Source of the DNA: Paenibacillus sp. FSL H7-0737
GTDB taxonomy: Bacteria > Bacillota > Bacilli > Paenibacillales > Paenibacillaceae
Direction of reading: 5' to 3'
Assembly: GCF_000758545.1 (NCBI RefSeq)
Contig: NZ_CP009279.1
Location: 6,200,001-6,264,000, forward strand
DNA: 64,000 nt
Shown here: piece by piece, positions 53,096 to 61,845 of the stretch
How positions within the stretch are numbered: the first letter of the stretch is position 1
Layout: every line of letters begins with the position of its first letter
Notes under the pieces: model-generated
The model's input: the letters and a program-made list of their open reading frames with translations, nothing else
Told to the model about the DNA's origin: nothing
The model's database searches: none
Made by a program: the position numbers and the translations under genes

Positions 53096-54151
53096 TTATG
53101 GATACACAGGTGTGTAGCCGAGGCCAAGGGTTTCCTCCCATCCCATCATCAAATTAAGGTTCTGTATTGCCTGACCTGCCGCACCTTTTACAACGTTATC
53201 AATGACGGAGACTATGGTCACCCGCCCTGTACGAGCATCTGTCGCAAATCCGATATCACAATAATTAGAGCCGCTAACTTCTTTTGTCGCTGGAATCACA
53301 CCTACATCGCGCACCCGCACATAAGGTCTGCCCGCATAATATTCACGATATAAATTCACAAAATCCTGCTCCGTATAATTGCCCGTCATTCCTGCATACA
53401 TCGTACTCATAATACCTCGGCTCATAGGCACGAGATGTGTGGTGAACGTTACGGTTACCTTTTCTCCAGCAATCTCCGTGAGCGTCTGCTCGATTTCTGG
53501 TATATGTTGATGTTTATTTATTTTATAAGTTTTTAAGTTCTCGTTTATCTCTGCATAATGCACCATCAGGCTCGTTCCGCGTCCTGCTCCGGTAACCCCG
53601 GATTTGGCATCAATAATAATACTGTCATGCTTAATCCAGCCTGCCTGAATCGCAGGAATTAGTCCAAGAAGTGTAGCCGTAGGATAACAGCCTGGATTAG
53701 ATATAAAATCAACCCCAGCCACACGCTCTCCGAACACCTCGCAAAGTCCGTACACAGCTTGTTCCAGGTACTCATCAGCAGGAGCTGTATGTTTGTACCA
53801 GTACTCATACTCTGCGCCATCCTTCAATCGGAAATCACCGGATAGATCTACGACCTTAAGACCAACTTCCAGCAGCTGCGGCACCAGCTTTGCACTTACA
53901 CCAGACGGCGTAGCCGTAAAAACCACATCCGCCCGCTCAGCCATCTGCGCCGGATCAACGCCATCCAGCCTTCGGTCAATAATGCCCGTCAAATGAGGAA
54001 ACCCTTCCTCTATCGCATCCCCTGCACTAGATGAGGAAATTACCGAAGTAATCTCTACTTTAGGATGACTTTGTAGTAGCCGAATCAGCTCTACGCCTCC
54101 ATAACCCGTTGATCCAACAATCGCCGCCCTCAGCTTGCCTTCCACTGTCAT
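53096..54151 (-). CDS. argC: N-acetyl-gamma-glutamyl-phosphate reductase
   Basis: ArgC reduces acetylglutamyl phosphate with NADPH. The 351-residue protein starts with the Rossmann motif 'AAIVGSTGYGGVELIRLL' and has the catalytic Cys in 'SNPGCYPTATLLGL'. The ATG at 54151 has AGGA seven bases before it; a GTG at 54157 is closer to that site than is usual. It is the first gene of the argCJBDF operon, with a sigma-A promoter and ARG-box-like palindrome upstream. Confidence 0.96.
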   Translation of the reverse strand: MTVEGKLRAAIVGSTGYGGVELIRLLQSHPKVEITSVISSSSAGDAIEEGFPHLTGIIDRRLDGVDPAQMAERADVVFTATPSGVSAKLVPQLLEVGLKVVDLSGDFRLKDGAEYEYWYKHTAPADEYLEQAVYGLCEVFGERVAGVDFISNPGCYPTATLLGLIPAIQAGWIKHDSIIIDAKSGVTGAGRGTSLMVHYAEINENLKTYKINKHQHIPEIEQTLTEIAGEKVTVTFTTHLVPMSRGIMSTMYAGMTGNYTEQDFVNLYREYYAGRPYVRVRDVGVIPATKEVSGSNYCDIGFATDARTGRVTIVSVIDNVVKGAAGQAIQNLNLMMGWEETLGLGYTPVYP

Positions 54152-54211
54152 CCCCACTTCCTGCTTATCCTGAATATATTATTTAATATAATGCATACCG
54201 TCTTAGAAATA

Positions 54212-54246
54212 TGTATTATTATACATCCCTATTAATATAAATACAA
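54212..54246 (-). promoter_or_regulatory. argC promoter with overlapping ARG box
   Basis: On the minus strand a -35 TTGTAT (54241-54246), a 17-base spacer and a perfect -10 TATAAT (54218-54223) are present. TGTATAATAATACA (54212-54225) overlaps the -10 and fits the ArgR/AhrC half-site pattern TGnAT-W4-ATnCA. A second similar site TGAATAAAGTTCA (54257-54269) is one base short of the consensus spacing. Confidence 0.65.
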
Positions 54247-54291
54247 CACAATATGTGAACTTTATTCATCCTAAATATAACCTCATTTAGA

Positions 54292-54340
54292 AAAAAAGAG
54301 AAGCGTCACCTCCCCTGTAGGAGAGATTACGCTTCTCTTT
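54292..54340 (-). terminator. Terminator overlapping the end of the YitT-family gene
   Basis: On the minus strand AGAGAAGCGT pairs with ACGCTTCTCT and seven T residues follow. The 5' arm contains the last codons and stop of the upstream gene. Confidence 0.8.
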
Positions 54341-55211
54341 TAAATCCTTCGCCTAACACTTCATGCGCTTCGGTAATTATAACAAATGCACTTGTATCTA
54401 CGGATTGGACAATCGCCTTTAGCCTTGATACTTCATTCTGACCTACCACTACCATCAGAACGGTACGTGCATCGCCAGTGTACCCGCCATGTGCGTCCAG
54501 CTTTGTCAGACCACGATCCAGATCATTTAATATCGCCGTAGATATTTCATCTGTCTTATCCGAGATAATATAAGCAACCTTCGTATAACGGAAGCCTACC
54601 TCTATTGCATTAATGGCCTTACCTGTAACAAACAATCCGATCAGCGCATACAGCGCCTGCTCCATGCCGAGTATAAATGCAGCCAGCACAATAACCGTCC
54701 CGTCCAGCAACACAACGGAAACCGAGAAGCTGAGGCCAGATATCTTTTGAATGATTTGCGCCAAAATCGTAAGTCCACCTGTTGAGCCCCGTCCGCGGAA
54801 TACAACGCCAAGTCCCACCCCCACACAGATACCGCCATAAATGGAGGCTAAAAGTGGATTAGTTGTAGGTGTAGGTAAATCTTTTGTCAACAAGATAAAT
54901 AGCGGTAGCACAAAGCTCCCAAGCAACGAGCGAACACCGTATTGTTTCCCCAGGAAGATTACTCCTAGTACAAACAATGGAATATTAAGCGCCCACTGTG
55001 TAAATGCCGGTTCAGCCCCAAACCAAGCTTCAGCCAATACTGAAAGACCCGATACACCACCAGAAGCTATATGATTAGGCAGAAAAAAAAGATTAAACCC
55101 CAGTGCTGTGATTAGCGAACCGATCAGAATAAGCATTGTATCCACCACATGACGGACGGGTCCATTCAGTGGAATCAGCGGGGGTTTATTACGAGAATTG
55201 ATTTTTTGCAT
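54327..55211 (-). CDS. YitT-family membrane protein with DUF2179 domain
   Basis: A 294-residue integral membrane protein. The N-terminal two thirds contain five or six helices with the YitT pattern 'FNLFFLPNHIASGGVSGLS' and 'GVGLGVVFRGRGSTGG'. The last 80-90 residues form the soluble DUF2179 domain ('DARTVLMVVVGQNEVSRLK'). The family is common and often multi-copy in Bacillales. The function is unknown, although membrane transport has been suggested. The gene stands alone between argC and prfB. Confidence 0.87.
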   Translation of the reverse strand: MQKINSRNKPPLIPLNGPVRHVVDTMLILIGSLITALGFNLFFLPNHIASGGVSGLSVLAEAWFGAEPAFTQWALNIPLFVLGVIFLGKQYGVRSLLGSFVLPLFILLTKDLPTPTTNPLLASIYGGICVGVGLGVVFRGRGSTGGLTILAQIIQKISGLSFSVSVVLLDGTVIVLAAFILGMEQALYALIGLFVTGKAINAIEVGFRYTKVAYIISDKTDEISTAILNDLDRGLTKLDAHGGYTGDARTVLMVVVGQNEVSRLKAIVQSVDTSAFVIITEAHEVLGEGFKREA

Positions 55212-55299
55212 TTCATGGCGCTCCTTAAAGTGTCATCTTGCTCTACGTAAGAAGAAACGGCTATTCCATCCATATCAAAGAATGGTATCCGTTTCCCCT

Positions 55300-55350
55300 A
55301 AAAAAATATAAAGATAAAGTATGGAGTAAGCTTATACTTTCCTATATTCC
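55300..55350 (+). repeat. Interspersed hairpin repeat, family A copy 3 (truncated)
   Basis: This copy keeps the hairpin core (AATATAAAGATAAAGTAT ... CTTATACTTTCCTATATT) but lacks the GTCC-GGAC palindrome and the GCGAGAAA segment of copies 1 and 2. It ends 12 bases from the prfB stop codon. Confidence 0.55.
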
Positions 55351-55362
55351 CGAAAAAATCCC

Positions 55363-56476
55363 TTAATCCGCCTCAACCTTGATCTGGCTACGCAAGTACC
55401 CATCAATGAATGCGTCCAGGTCTCCGTCCATTACTGCACCCACATTACCTGTTTCCACGGATGTACGATGATCCTTGACCATGTTATACGGATGGAATAC
55501 GTAGGAACGAATCTGACTGCCCCAAGCGATTTCGGATTGCTCGCCGCGAATCTCATCCAATTGCTGCTGCTGCTCTTGCAGCTTACGCTCATACAGCTTG
55601 GAACGCAGCATCTTCATCGCTTGCTCCCGGTTCTTGATCTGTGAACGTTCGTTCTGGCAGGTTACCACTACGCCCGACGGCAAGTGAGTAATCCGTACCG
55701 CAGAGTCCGTGGTATTGATATGCTGTCCACCGGCGCCGCTCGCGCGATACGTATCGATCTTAAGATCCTCGGTGCGGATCTCAACTTCAACATCATCGGT
55801 AATTTCCGGAACGACATCACAGGAGACAAAAGAGGTATGGCGTCTACCCGAAGAGTCAAACGGAGAAATCCGCACCAGTCGATGGACACCCTTCTCAGCT
55901 TTTAAATATCCATATACGTTGAAGCCCTTGATAAGCAGTGTAACACTCTTAATTCCTGCTTCATCACCCGGTAAATAATCGAGCACTTCAACCTTAAATC
56001 CACGTTTCTCAGCCCAACGCGTGTACATACGAAGCAACATTTGACCCCAGTCTTGAGATTCCGTTCCGCCTGCACCCGGATGAAGCTCAAGGATCGCATT
56101 CAGCTTGTCATACGGTTGGTTAAGCAGCAATTGCAGCTCGAATTCATCCACTTTACTGCCTAGGCTGCGAATTGTCTCTCCGATTTCTGTTGCCAGATCC
56201 TCATCGCCCTCTTCATCCGCAAGCTCTGCCATCATCGCAGCATCATCGTATTCCTGTTGAAGTTTCTCGTATTGATCTACGGAAGATTTCACAGCGTTCA
56301 TCTCAGCGATTACACTCTGCGCTTGCTCACTATTATCCCAGAATCCCGGAGCTGCCATTTTCTCTTCAAAGTTAGAAATCATCTCTTGCTTAAGATCTAA
56401 GTCAAAGAGACCCCCTAAGGTCAGTTAGTTTCTTGCCTATTTCACGCAGATCCTGCTTTACATTTGGTTCTATCAT
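55363..56476 (-). CDS. prfB: Peptide chain release factor 2, programmed +1 frameshift
   Basis: RF2 releases peptides at UGA and UAA codons. Translation starts at ATG 56476 behind AAAGGTG. After 24 codons it meets an in-frame TGA (56404-56402) in the sequence AGGGGG-TCT-CTT-TGA-C, the classical autoregulatory frameshift site with an internal Shine-Dalgarno sequence. A +1 shift continues at GAC 56403 through to 55363, giving about 370 residues. The catalytic 'GAGGQHIN' and the UGA-reading 'SPF' motif region ('RISPFDSSGRRHTSF') are present. The intact downstream frame alone begins at 56382. Confidence 0.95.
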
Positions 56477-56568
56477 AGGTCACTTCACCTTTCAAAATTG
56501 GTTGTTACGGTCTTCGCTCTATTGGATAGTTAGTGAATGAGTGAATGTTCAGCCATTCCGAGAAGGAT

Positions 56569-56699
56569 TGGACTTCCGATCGCTGTTGTTTCCAGATTCC
56601 TTGAATAGATAACCGCATCGCGGTTGGAATCTCGAAACAAAGGCGAACACTCCGTTTCTACAGTTCCAAACCTTCTCTCCATTCCAAATTCACTCAAGT
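56569..56699. repeat. Interspersed palindromic repeat, family B copy 2
   Basis: The order of elements is the same as at 48450-48600. A 15-bp stem (56586-56600 with 56626-56640, one mismatch) encloses an inner CCGC.GCGG hairpin, followed by AAAGGCGAAC and CTACAGTTCCAAA. The stem sequence differs from copy 1 at five positions in each arm, and all five changes keep pairing. Confidence 0.7.
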
Positions 56700-56707
56700 G
56701 CTAAAGA

Positions 56708-56762
56708 TCCAAAAAAGCGACTGGGCCGTAAACGGGGGATACCCCCGGGCCCAGCCGCTCTT
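56708..56762 (-). terminator. Terminator of secA
   Basis: On the minus strand the long stem AGCGGCTGGGCC/GGCCCAGTCGCT with an inner GGGGG/CCCCC segment is followed by TTTTTT (plus A run 56710-56716). Confidence 0.85.
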
Positions 56763-56843
56763 TATGGTTAGTATACCCATAGAGATCAGGGTTAAAGACT
56801 TACATCTTCAACACCTGAATATGAGCGCTACTAAACGTTTGTC

Positions 56844-59351
56844 TTATGCGTTTTGACCGTGGCAATTCTTGTACTTCTTGCCGCTTCCGCAAGGGCAAAG
56901 ATCATTACGGCCAGTCACAGCCTCAACATGAACCGGACGTTTCTCAACAGGTTCGCTGTTTGTAGAGATCTTGTCTTCATCAATAACGGATTGACGTTCC
57001 TGATTCGCCTCGATGTGAGCCTTCATAATATAAGTAGCTACTTCTTCTTGAATCGTAGCAGTCATAGTATTAAACATCTCAAAGCCTTCGAATTGATATT
57101 CACGAAGTGGATCCGTACCACCGTAAGCACGCAAGTGAATCCCTTGACGTAATTGATCCATTGCATCAATATGATCCATCCATTTGCTATCTACGGAACG
57201 AAGCACGATTACCTTCTCGAATTCACGTACGAGTTCTGAACCCAGACGTTCTTCACGTGCAGCATATTTCTCAAGCACACGTTCGAAAATAAACTCGATG
57301 ATCTCCTCAGCTTCCTTACCCCATAGAATATCACGGGTCAAAGCACCTTCTTCAAGCAGCTTGCTGTTTACGTAATCAGCAACTTCTTGCAGTTCCCAGT
57401 TCTCAGGAATATCATCGCTGCAGTGTGCTAGAACGATACGCTCAATTACTGGCTTGATCATTTCAAGCACGACATCTTTAATATTATCAGACTCCAGAAT
57501 CTCACGGCGTTGTTTATAAATAATTTCACGCTGCTGATTCATCACGTCATCATATTGCAATACGACTTTACGGATATCAAAGTTATTACCTTCAACACGT
57601 TTCTGAGCAGATTCAACCGCACGTGTGATCATGCGGCTCTCAATCGGCTGATCTTCCTCGAATCCGAGACGATCCATCATAGTCAGAACGTTGTCAGCGC
57701 CAAAACGCTTCATAAGCTCATCGCCAAGCGACAAGTAGAATTGTGTAGAACCAGGGTCACCTTGACGACCCGCACGACCGCGCAGCTGGTTATCAATCCG
57801 GCGCGATTCATGACGCTCTGTACCAATGATATGCAGACCTCCAAGATCTGTCACACCTTCACCCAGAACGATGTCCGTACCACGTCCAGCCATGTTGGTA
57901 GCAATCGTAACTGTACCTGGCTGACCTGCATGGGTAATGATTTCTGCTTCCGCAGCGTGATGCTTCGCGTTAAGCACTTGGTGTCTAACGCCTTTGCGCT
58001 TCAGCATTTCAGATACGAGCTCTGAATTCTCGATCGAAACTGTACCAACCAGTACCGGCTGGTTCTTTTTGTGACGTTCTACAATTTCTTCCACAACAGC
58101 CTTGAACTTACCGTTCTCACTCTTGTAGACCACATCTGGCATATCTACGCGCTGATTTGGTTTGTTCGTAGGTACTTGAAGAACTTCAAGACCATAAATC
58201 TTCTTGAACTCCTCTTCCTCAGTCTTCGCTGTACCTGTCATACCACCCAGTTTGCGATACATACGGAAGTAGTTCTGGAATGTGATTGTTGCAAGAGTCA
58301 TACTCTCATTCTGTACTTCGATTTCTTCCTTCGCTTCAATCGCTTGGTGCAGCCCATCGCTATAACGACGACCTGACATTAGACGTCCTGTAAATTCATC
58401 AACAATAACGACCTCACCCTCGTTTACAACGTAATCTACGTCACGACGCATAATTACATTTGCTTTTAGGGCTTGGACGATATGGTGATTCAAAGTTACA
58501 TGACTGTGATCATACAAGTTCTCAATACCAAAAGCGCGCTCAGCAGTAGCCACACCTTTTTCAGTCAAGGCTACAGACTTCACCTTAATATCAACTGTGT
58601 AGTCTTCTTCAGCCTTAAGCTTTTTCACGAAACGGTCTGCTGAAAAATACAATTCTGTAGACTTCTCAGCTTGTCCGGAAATAATAAGAGGTGTACGTGC
58701 TTCATCAATAAGAATAGAGTCCACTTCATCAATAATACAGAAATACAGAGGGCGCTGAACCATTTGCTCTTTATAAAGCACCATGTTGTCACGCAAATAA
58801 TCAAAACCAAATTCGTTGTTTGTGCCATACGTAATATCGCAGGCATAAGCAGCTTGTTTATCAGCATGGTCCATACCGCTCAGGTTAACCCCAACCGTCA
58901 TGCCCAGGAAGTTATAGATTTGTGCCATTTGTGCGCTGTCGCGCTGAGCCAAATAGTCATTGACCGTTACTACGTGTACGCCTTTACCTAGCAAAGCATT
59001 CAAATACACTGGCAATGTACCTACTAGTGTCTTACCTTCACCAGTCTTCATCTCGGAGATTCGGCCTTCATGCAGAGCCATACCACCAATTAACTGCACA
59101 TCAAAATGCCGCATACCAAGTGTCCGCTTGGAAGCTTCACGTACGGTTGCAAATGCCTCAGGAAGAATTTCTTCCAGAGTTTCGCCTTTCTCAATACGGG
59201 CACGGAATTCTGCTGTCTTAGCTTGTAACTGTTCATCAGATAGCTTTACAAATTCCGGTTCCAATCCATTAATTACATCGACTGTCTTCATGAGACGTTT
59301 AACGTCACGATCGTTGGTGTCTCCGAATATTTTCTTTACAAGTCCTAGCAT
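56844..59351 (-). CDS. secA: Preprotein translocase ATPase SecA
   Basis: SecA drives Sec-dependent export through SecYEG. The 835-residue protein has the N-terminal 'DVINGLEPEF', Walker A 'MKTGEGKTLVGTL', the DEAD-like 'IIDEVDSILIDEARTPLI' (shown in part), 'GTDIVLG' and 'GGLHIIGTERHESRRIDNQLRGR' (in part). The C-terminal zinc-binding tail 'CPCGSGKKYKNCHG' is present. It lies between hpf and prfB, the conserved Bacillales order. A hairpin in the hpf-secA gap may separate the transcripts. Confidence 0.98.
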   Translation of the reverse strand: MLGLVKKIFGDTNDRDVKRLMKTVDVINGLEPEFVKLSDEQLQAKTAEFRARIEKGETLEEILPEAFATVREASKRTLGMRHFDVQLIGGMALHEGRISEMKTGEGKTLVGTLPVYLNALLGKGVHVVTVNDYLAQRDSAQMAQIYNFLGMTVGVNLSGMDHADKQAAYACDITYGTNNEFGFDYLRDNMVLYKEQMVQRPLYFCIIDEVDSILIDEARTPLIISGQAEKSTELYFSADRFVKKLKAEEDYTVDIKVKSVALTEKGVATAERAFGIENLYDHSHVTLNHHIVQALKANVIMRRDVDYVVNEGEVVIVDEFTGRLMSGRRYSDGLHQAIEAKEEIEVQNESMTLATITFQNYFRMYRKLGGMTGTAKTEEEEFKKIYGLEVLQVPTNKPNQRVDMPDVVYKSENGKFKAVVEEIVERHKKNQPVLVGTVSIENSELVSEMLKRKGVRHQVLNAKHHAAEAEIITHAGQPGTVTIATNMAGRGTDIVLGEGVTDLGGLHIIGTERHESRRIDNQLRGRAGRQGDPGSTQFYLSLGDELMKRFGADNVLTMMDRLGFEEDQPIESRMITRAVESAQKRVEGNNFDIRKVVLQYDDVMNQQREIIYKQRREILESDNIKDVVLEMIKPVIERIVLAHCSDDIPENWELQEVADYVNSKLLEEGALTRDILWGKEAEEIIEFIFERVLEKYAAREERLGSELVREFEKVIVLRSVDSKWMDHIDAMDQLRQGIHLRAYGGTDPLREYQFEGFEMFNTMTATIQEEVATYIMKAHIEANQERQSVIDEDKISTNSEPVEKRPVHVEAVTGRNDLCPCGSGKKYKNCHGQNA

Positions 59352-59523
59352 GGTTAACCCCTTTCATGCAACACAGATGGTGGAACCGAGCCCATCCTCA
59401 CAAAATTGAAAGGGCCATTTATAAATTCGATTCCGCTGCTTCATAAATTGTAACAGTTTGTAAGAGATGCCGCAATACAAGGTGTATCAGCCACATTTTT
59501 CAAATATAGTCGCTTATACGCAC

Positions 59524-59558
59524 AAGAGCCCTATTCGCTGCAAGCGAATAGGGGCTCG
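59524..59558 (-). other. Strong GC-rich hairpin between hpf and secA
   Basis: The arms GAGCCCTATTCGC (59525-59537) and GCGAATAGGGGCTC (59544-59557) pair with only one bulged base. No U tract follows on the minus strand; the T-rich stretch is on the plus side. It may terminate weakly or act as a stability element of the hpf mRNA. Confidence 0.45.
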
Positions 59559-59630
59559 GTTTAAATTTCTTAGGTTCTGACTAACTCTCGAGGCCCTTTA
59601 TACTTAGAGCATAACTGGCATCATTGTATC

Positions 59631-60179
59631 TTAGCCCTGTTCAATCAGTCCATATTTACCATCATCACGTTTGTAAACTACGCTTACTTCCGAGGTGTCG
59701 ATATTGGAAAAAACAAAGAAATTATGTCCTACCATGTTCATTTGAAGAATCGCTTCTTCCACATCCATCGGTTTCATTGTAAAGCGTTTGTTCCGCACAA
59801 CTTCTAAATCATCATAATCTTGTTCTTCTACAGCAACAGCGGTACTAGCTCCATCCACAAACAGCGTCTTCAGTCCCTCTTGACGGAACTTACGATTGAT
59901 CTTCGTTTTGTGTTTGCGAATTTGACGTTCCAGCTTGTCCACAACGGCATCTATGGAAGCATACATGTCATCGCTGCGGTCTTCCGCACGAAGCGTCACG
60001 CCAGCAAGCGGAATGGTTACTTCCACCGTATGAAGGCCGCGAACTACGCCAAGCGTCACAGACCCTTCAGAGGTAGGGGGTGCTTCGAAATACTTCTCAA
60101 GTTTGCTGAGCTTCTTATCAACATACTCTCTCAAAGCGTCGGTCACGTCAATTTGTTGACCTCGAATGGTGAATTGCAT
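59631..60179 (-). CDS. hpf: Long-form ribosome hibernation promoting factor
   Basis: HPF binds 30S subunits in stationary phase; the long form joins 70S ribosomes into 100S dimers through its C-terminal domain. The 182-residue product has the N-terminal RaiA/YfiA fold (about 1-105, 'FTIRGQQIDVTDALREYV') and the C-terminal dimerisation domain (about 125-180, 'KRFTMKPMDVEEAILQMNMVGH' in part, 'YKRDDGKYGLIE'). AGGAGG lies seven bases before the ATG at 60179; the GTG at 60185 is too close. A TATAAT promoter lies directly upstream. Confidence 0.95.
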   Translation of the reverse strand: MQFTIRGQQIDVTDALREYVDKKLSKLEKYFEAPPTSEGSVTLGVVRGLHTVEVTIPLAGVTLRAEDRSDDMYASIDAVVDKLERQIRKHKTKINRKFRQEGLKTLFVDGASTAVAVEEQDYDDLEVVRNKRFTMKPMDVEEAILQMNMVGHNFFVFSNIDTSEVSVVYKRDDGKYGLIEQG

Positions 60180-60206
60180 GGCCACTCCTCCTTTAGTTAC
60201 ACCTTC

Positions 60207-60235
60207 ATTATACCAAATTGTTAAGGCTAAGTAAA
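60207..60235 (-). promoter_or_regulatory. Promoter of hpf
   Basis: On the minus strand a -10 TATAAT (60207-60212) is preceded after 17 bases by a weak -35 TTTACT (60230-60235). The leader would be only about 20 bases. Confidence 0.5.
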
Positions 60236-60292
60236 AAGTAATTCCTTACAGCCCTTACAATTAGATAACAAATATTGTCCTTGTGTTCACAA

Positions 60293-60335
60293 ATAAAACA
60301 AGTCCGGTAAGAGCAACTATTCGCCTCACCGGACC
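60293..60335 (-). terminator. Terminator of the SLH-domain gene
   Basis: On the minus strand GTCCGGT pairs with ACCGGAC around a loop and is followed by TTGTTTTATTT. It lies about 75 bases past the SLH gene stop. Confidence 0.65.
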
Positions 60336-60408
60336 AATTGTAAACCTGTCGTTATTATAGTACGAATTCCATTCTTATATTCCCAAACTGAGACAGTATA
60401 AGATTATG

Positions 60409-61845
60409 TTACTTGGTATGAATTTGGATGATTTCTACAGGTGACAATTGCGTACCTGATCCTGTAATAACATATACCTTATAGGCAGTATTGGCTGTTA
60501 ATCCAGTCAAAGTATGCGTATGTTTTACACCAGGAGCGAACGTAAGCGTGTCCGTCCATGGAGCAGTCAATGCTGTACCCGCACTATTCTGACCTAAAGA
60601 AATTTGTGCTGCGCTAGGTGCTTTTTCATTAGCAGGTAATACTACATATCTTACTGGGGTTGGAGTGTCACCTGTCACACCATATTTAACATATACATCT
60701 GCTGTAACAGTACCTACTTGTCCTGGTTCAAAAAGCGTAATCGACTTTTCAGTTGCTTGAGCAGTAGTTAATCGAACTGTTGTTACAGTAGACAGATTTC
60801 CAGATGCATCCGCTGCTACGATATATGTTGCATATTCTGTTCCAGGATTCAATCCGTAAACCGAGAATGTAACCGTTGTGTTGGTCACAGTTGCAACACT
60901 ACCATGAATTTCGCTTGCAGTTCCATCGCTGATCTGTCCTTTTTCTACCTGCAATGCACTCGGTGCACTTACGTTAGCAGTATAAGGAGCTACAACATAG
61001 TACACTGAGCCCGTTACGGAAGATGTCAGGTATACATCGGCTGTTACCGAACCAACGTTACCATAAGTTGCTCCACTTACTGTTGGTGTAGTGACAGTTC
61101 CGCCATCACCGTTACCGCCGCCAGATCCACCACCAGTACTACCACCTGGAGTAGCTGTTGGCGTTGGCGTAGCGGTTGGTGTCGGAGTAGCCGTTGGCGT
61201 TGGTGTAGGAATCACTCCACCACCTGTGCCGCTACCTGGGTAATAGATGACTGAGGTATTGATAATACCTACAGCCTCTGCACGTGTTAACGATCTCTTA
61301 GGACCGAAGGTTCCATCCGGATAACCGTTAATAATCTTCTTATCTGCTGCAGCGGCTACTGCACCTTTTGCCCATGCTGCAATTTGTGCATTGTCTTTAA
61401 ATTTGCTAGTAGTGCTATTGGTGCTCAATTTAAGTAATTTCGCAGCCATTACTGCTGCCTCTTGTCTTGTGAGCGGACTATTAGGACGGAACGTATTGTC
61501 CTCGTATCCTCCGATATAGCCAGCTTCCATGGCTTTAGCCACTTCACTGTAGTTCCAGTTTGTGCTTTTCATATCTTTAAAGCTTACAGTTGCTTTTTCT
61601 TTAAAACCGAACAGGCGATTTACCAGAGTCACATACTCTCCACGTGTAATTGCCTTGTTTGGTTTAACTGTACCATCTGGGTATCCTCCAAGGTATCCAC
61701 TATCTAACCATTCCTGTAGCTGAGCTTGGGCCCAGTGACCTTGAATATCCTTAGGTACGGAGGCGGCAGATACGCTGCCAAGAGATCCTAATAACATACT
61801 AACTCCTAAAACTCCGGTCATAAGACCGCGCAACTTCTTTTTCAT
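60409..61845 (-). CDS. S-layer homology (SLH) domain surface protein
   Basis: A secreted, wall-bound protein of about 478 residues. After a signal peptide ending 'SVSAAS' come three SLH motifs (about 30-85, 90-145 and 150-205; 'GYPDGTVKPNKAITRGEYV', 'GYEDNTFRPNSPLTRQEAA', 'GYPDGTFGPKRSLTRAEAV'). A Pro/Thr linker (PTPTPTATP repeats) and Gly-rich stretch follow, then two related beta domains (about 265-370 and 375-478, each with 'VGTVTADVY' or 'VGSVTADVY' and a fibronectin-like 'LNPGTEY' / 'LTANTAY'). SLH domains bind pyruvylated wall polymers. The start at 61845 is chosen because it begins the signal sequence and has AGGAGG upstream; the frame opens at 62001. Confidence 0.87.
   Translation of the reverse strand: MKKKLRGLMTGVLGVSMLLGSLGSVSAASVPKDIQGHWAQAQLQEWLDSGYLGGYPDGTVKPNKAITRGEYVTLVNRLFGFKEKATVSFKDMKSTNWNYSEVAKAMEAGYIGGYEDNTFRPNSPLTRQEAAVMAAKLLKLSTNSTTSKFKDNAQIAAWAKGAVAAAADKKIINGYPDGTFGPKRSLTRAEAVGIINTSVIYYPGSGTGGGVIPTPTPTATPTPTATPTPTATPGGSTGGGSGGGNGDGGTVTTPTVSGATYGNVGSVTADVYLTSSVTGSVYYVVAPYTANVSAPSALQVEKGQISDGTASEIHGSVATVTNTTVTFSVYGLNPGTEYATYIVAADASGNLSTVTTVRLTTAQATEKSITLFEPGQVGTVTADVYVKYGVTGDTPTPVRYVVLPANEKAPSAAQISLGQNSAGTALTAPWTDTLTFAPGVKHTHTLTGLTANTAYKVYVITGSGTQLSPVEIIQIHTK

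Larger units (their letters stand above)
56477..56843. other. Intergenic region between secA and prfB
   Basis: These 367 bases hold the prfB ribosome binding site, family B repeat copy 2 (56569-56699) and the secA terminator. No gene was recognised. Confidence 0.6.

Noticed and set aside
57510..58025. A 171-codon open frame on the plus strand opposite secA
   Set aside because: It lies fully within secA and has no ribosome binding site or recognisable domain; it is a shadow frame.
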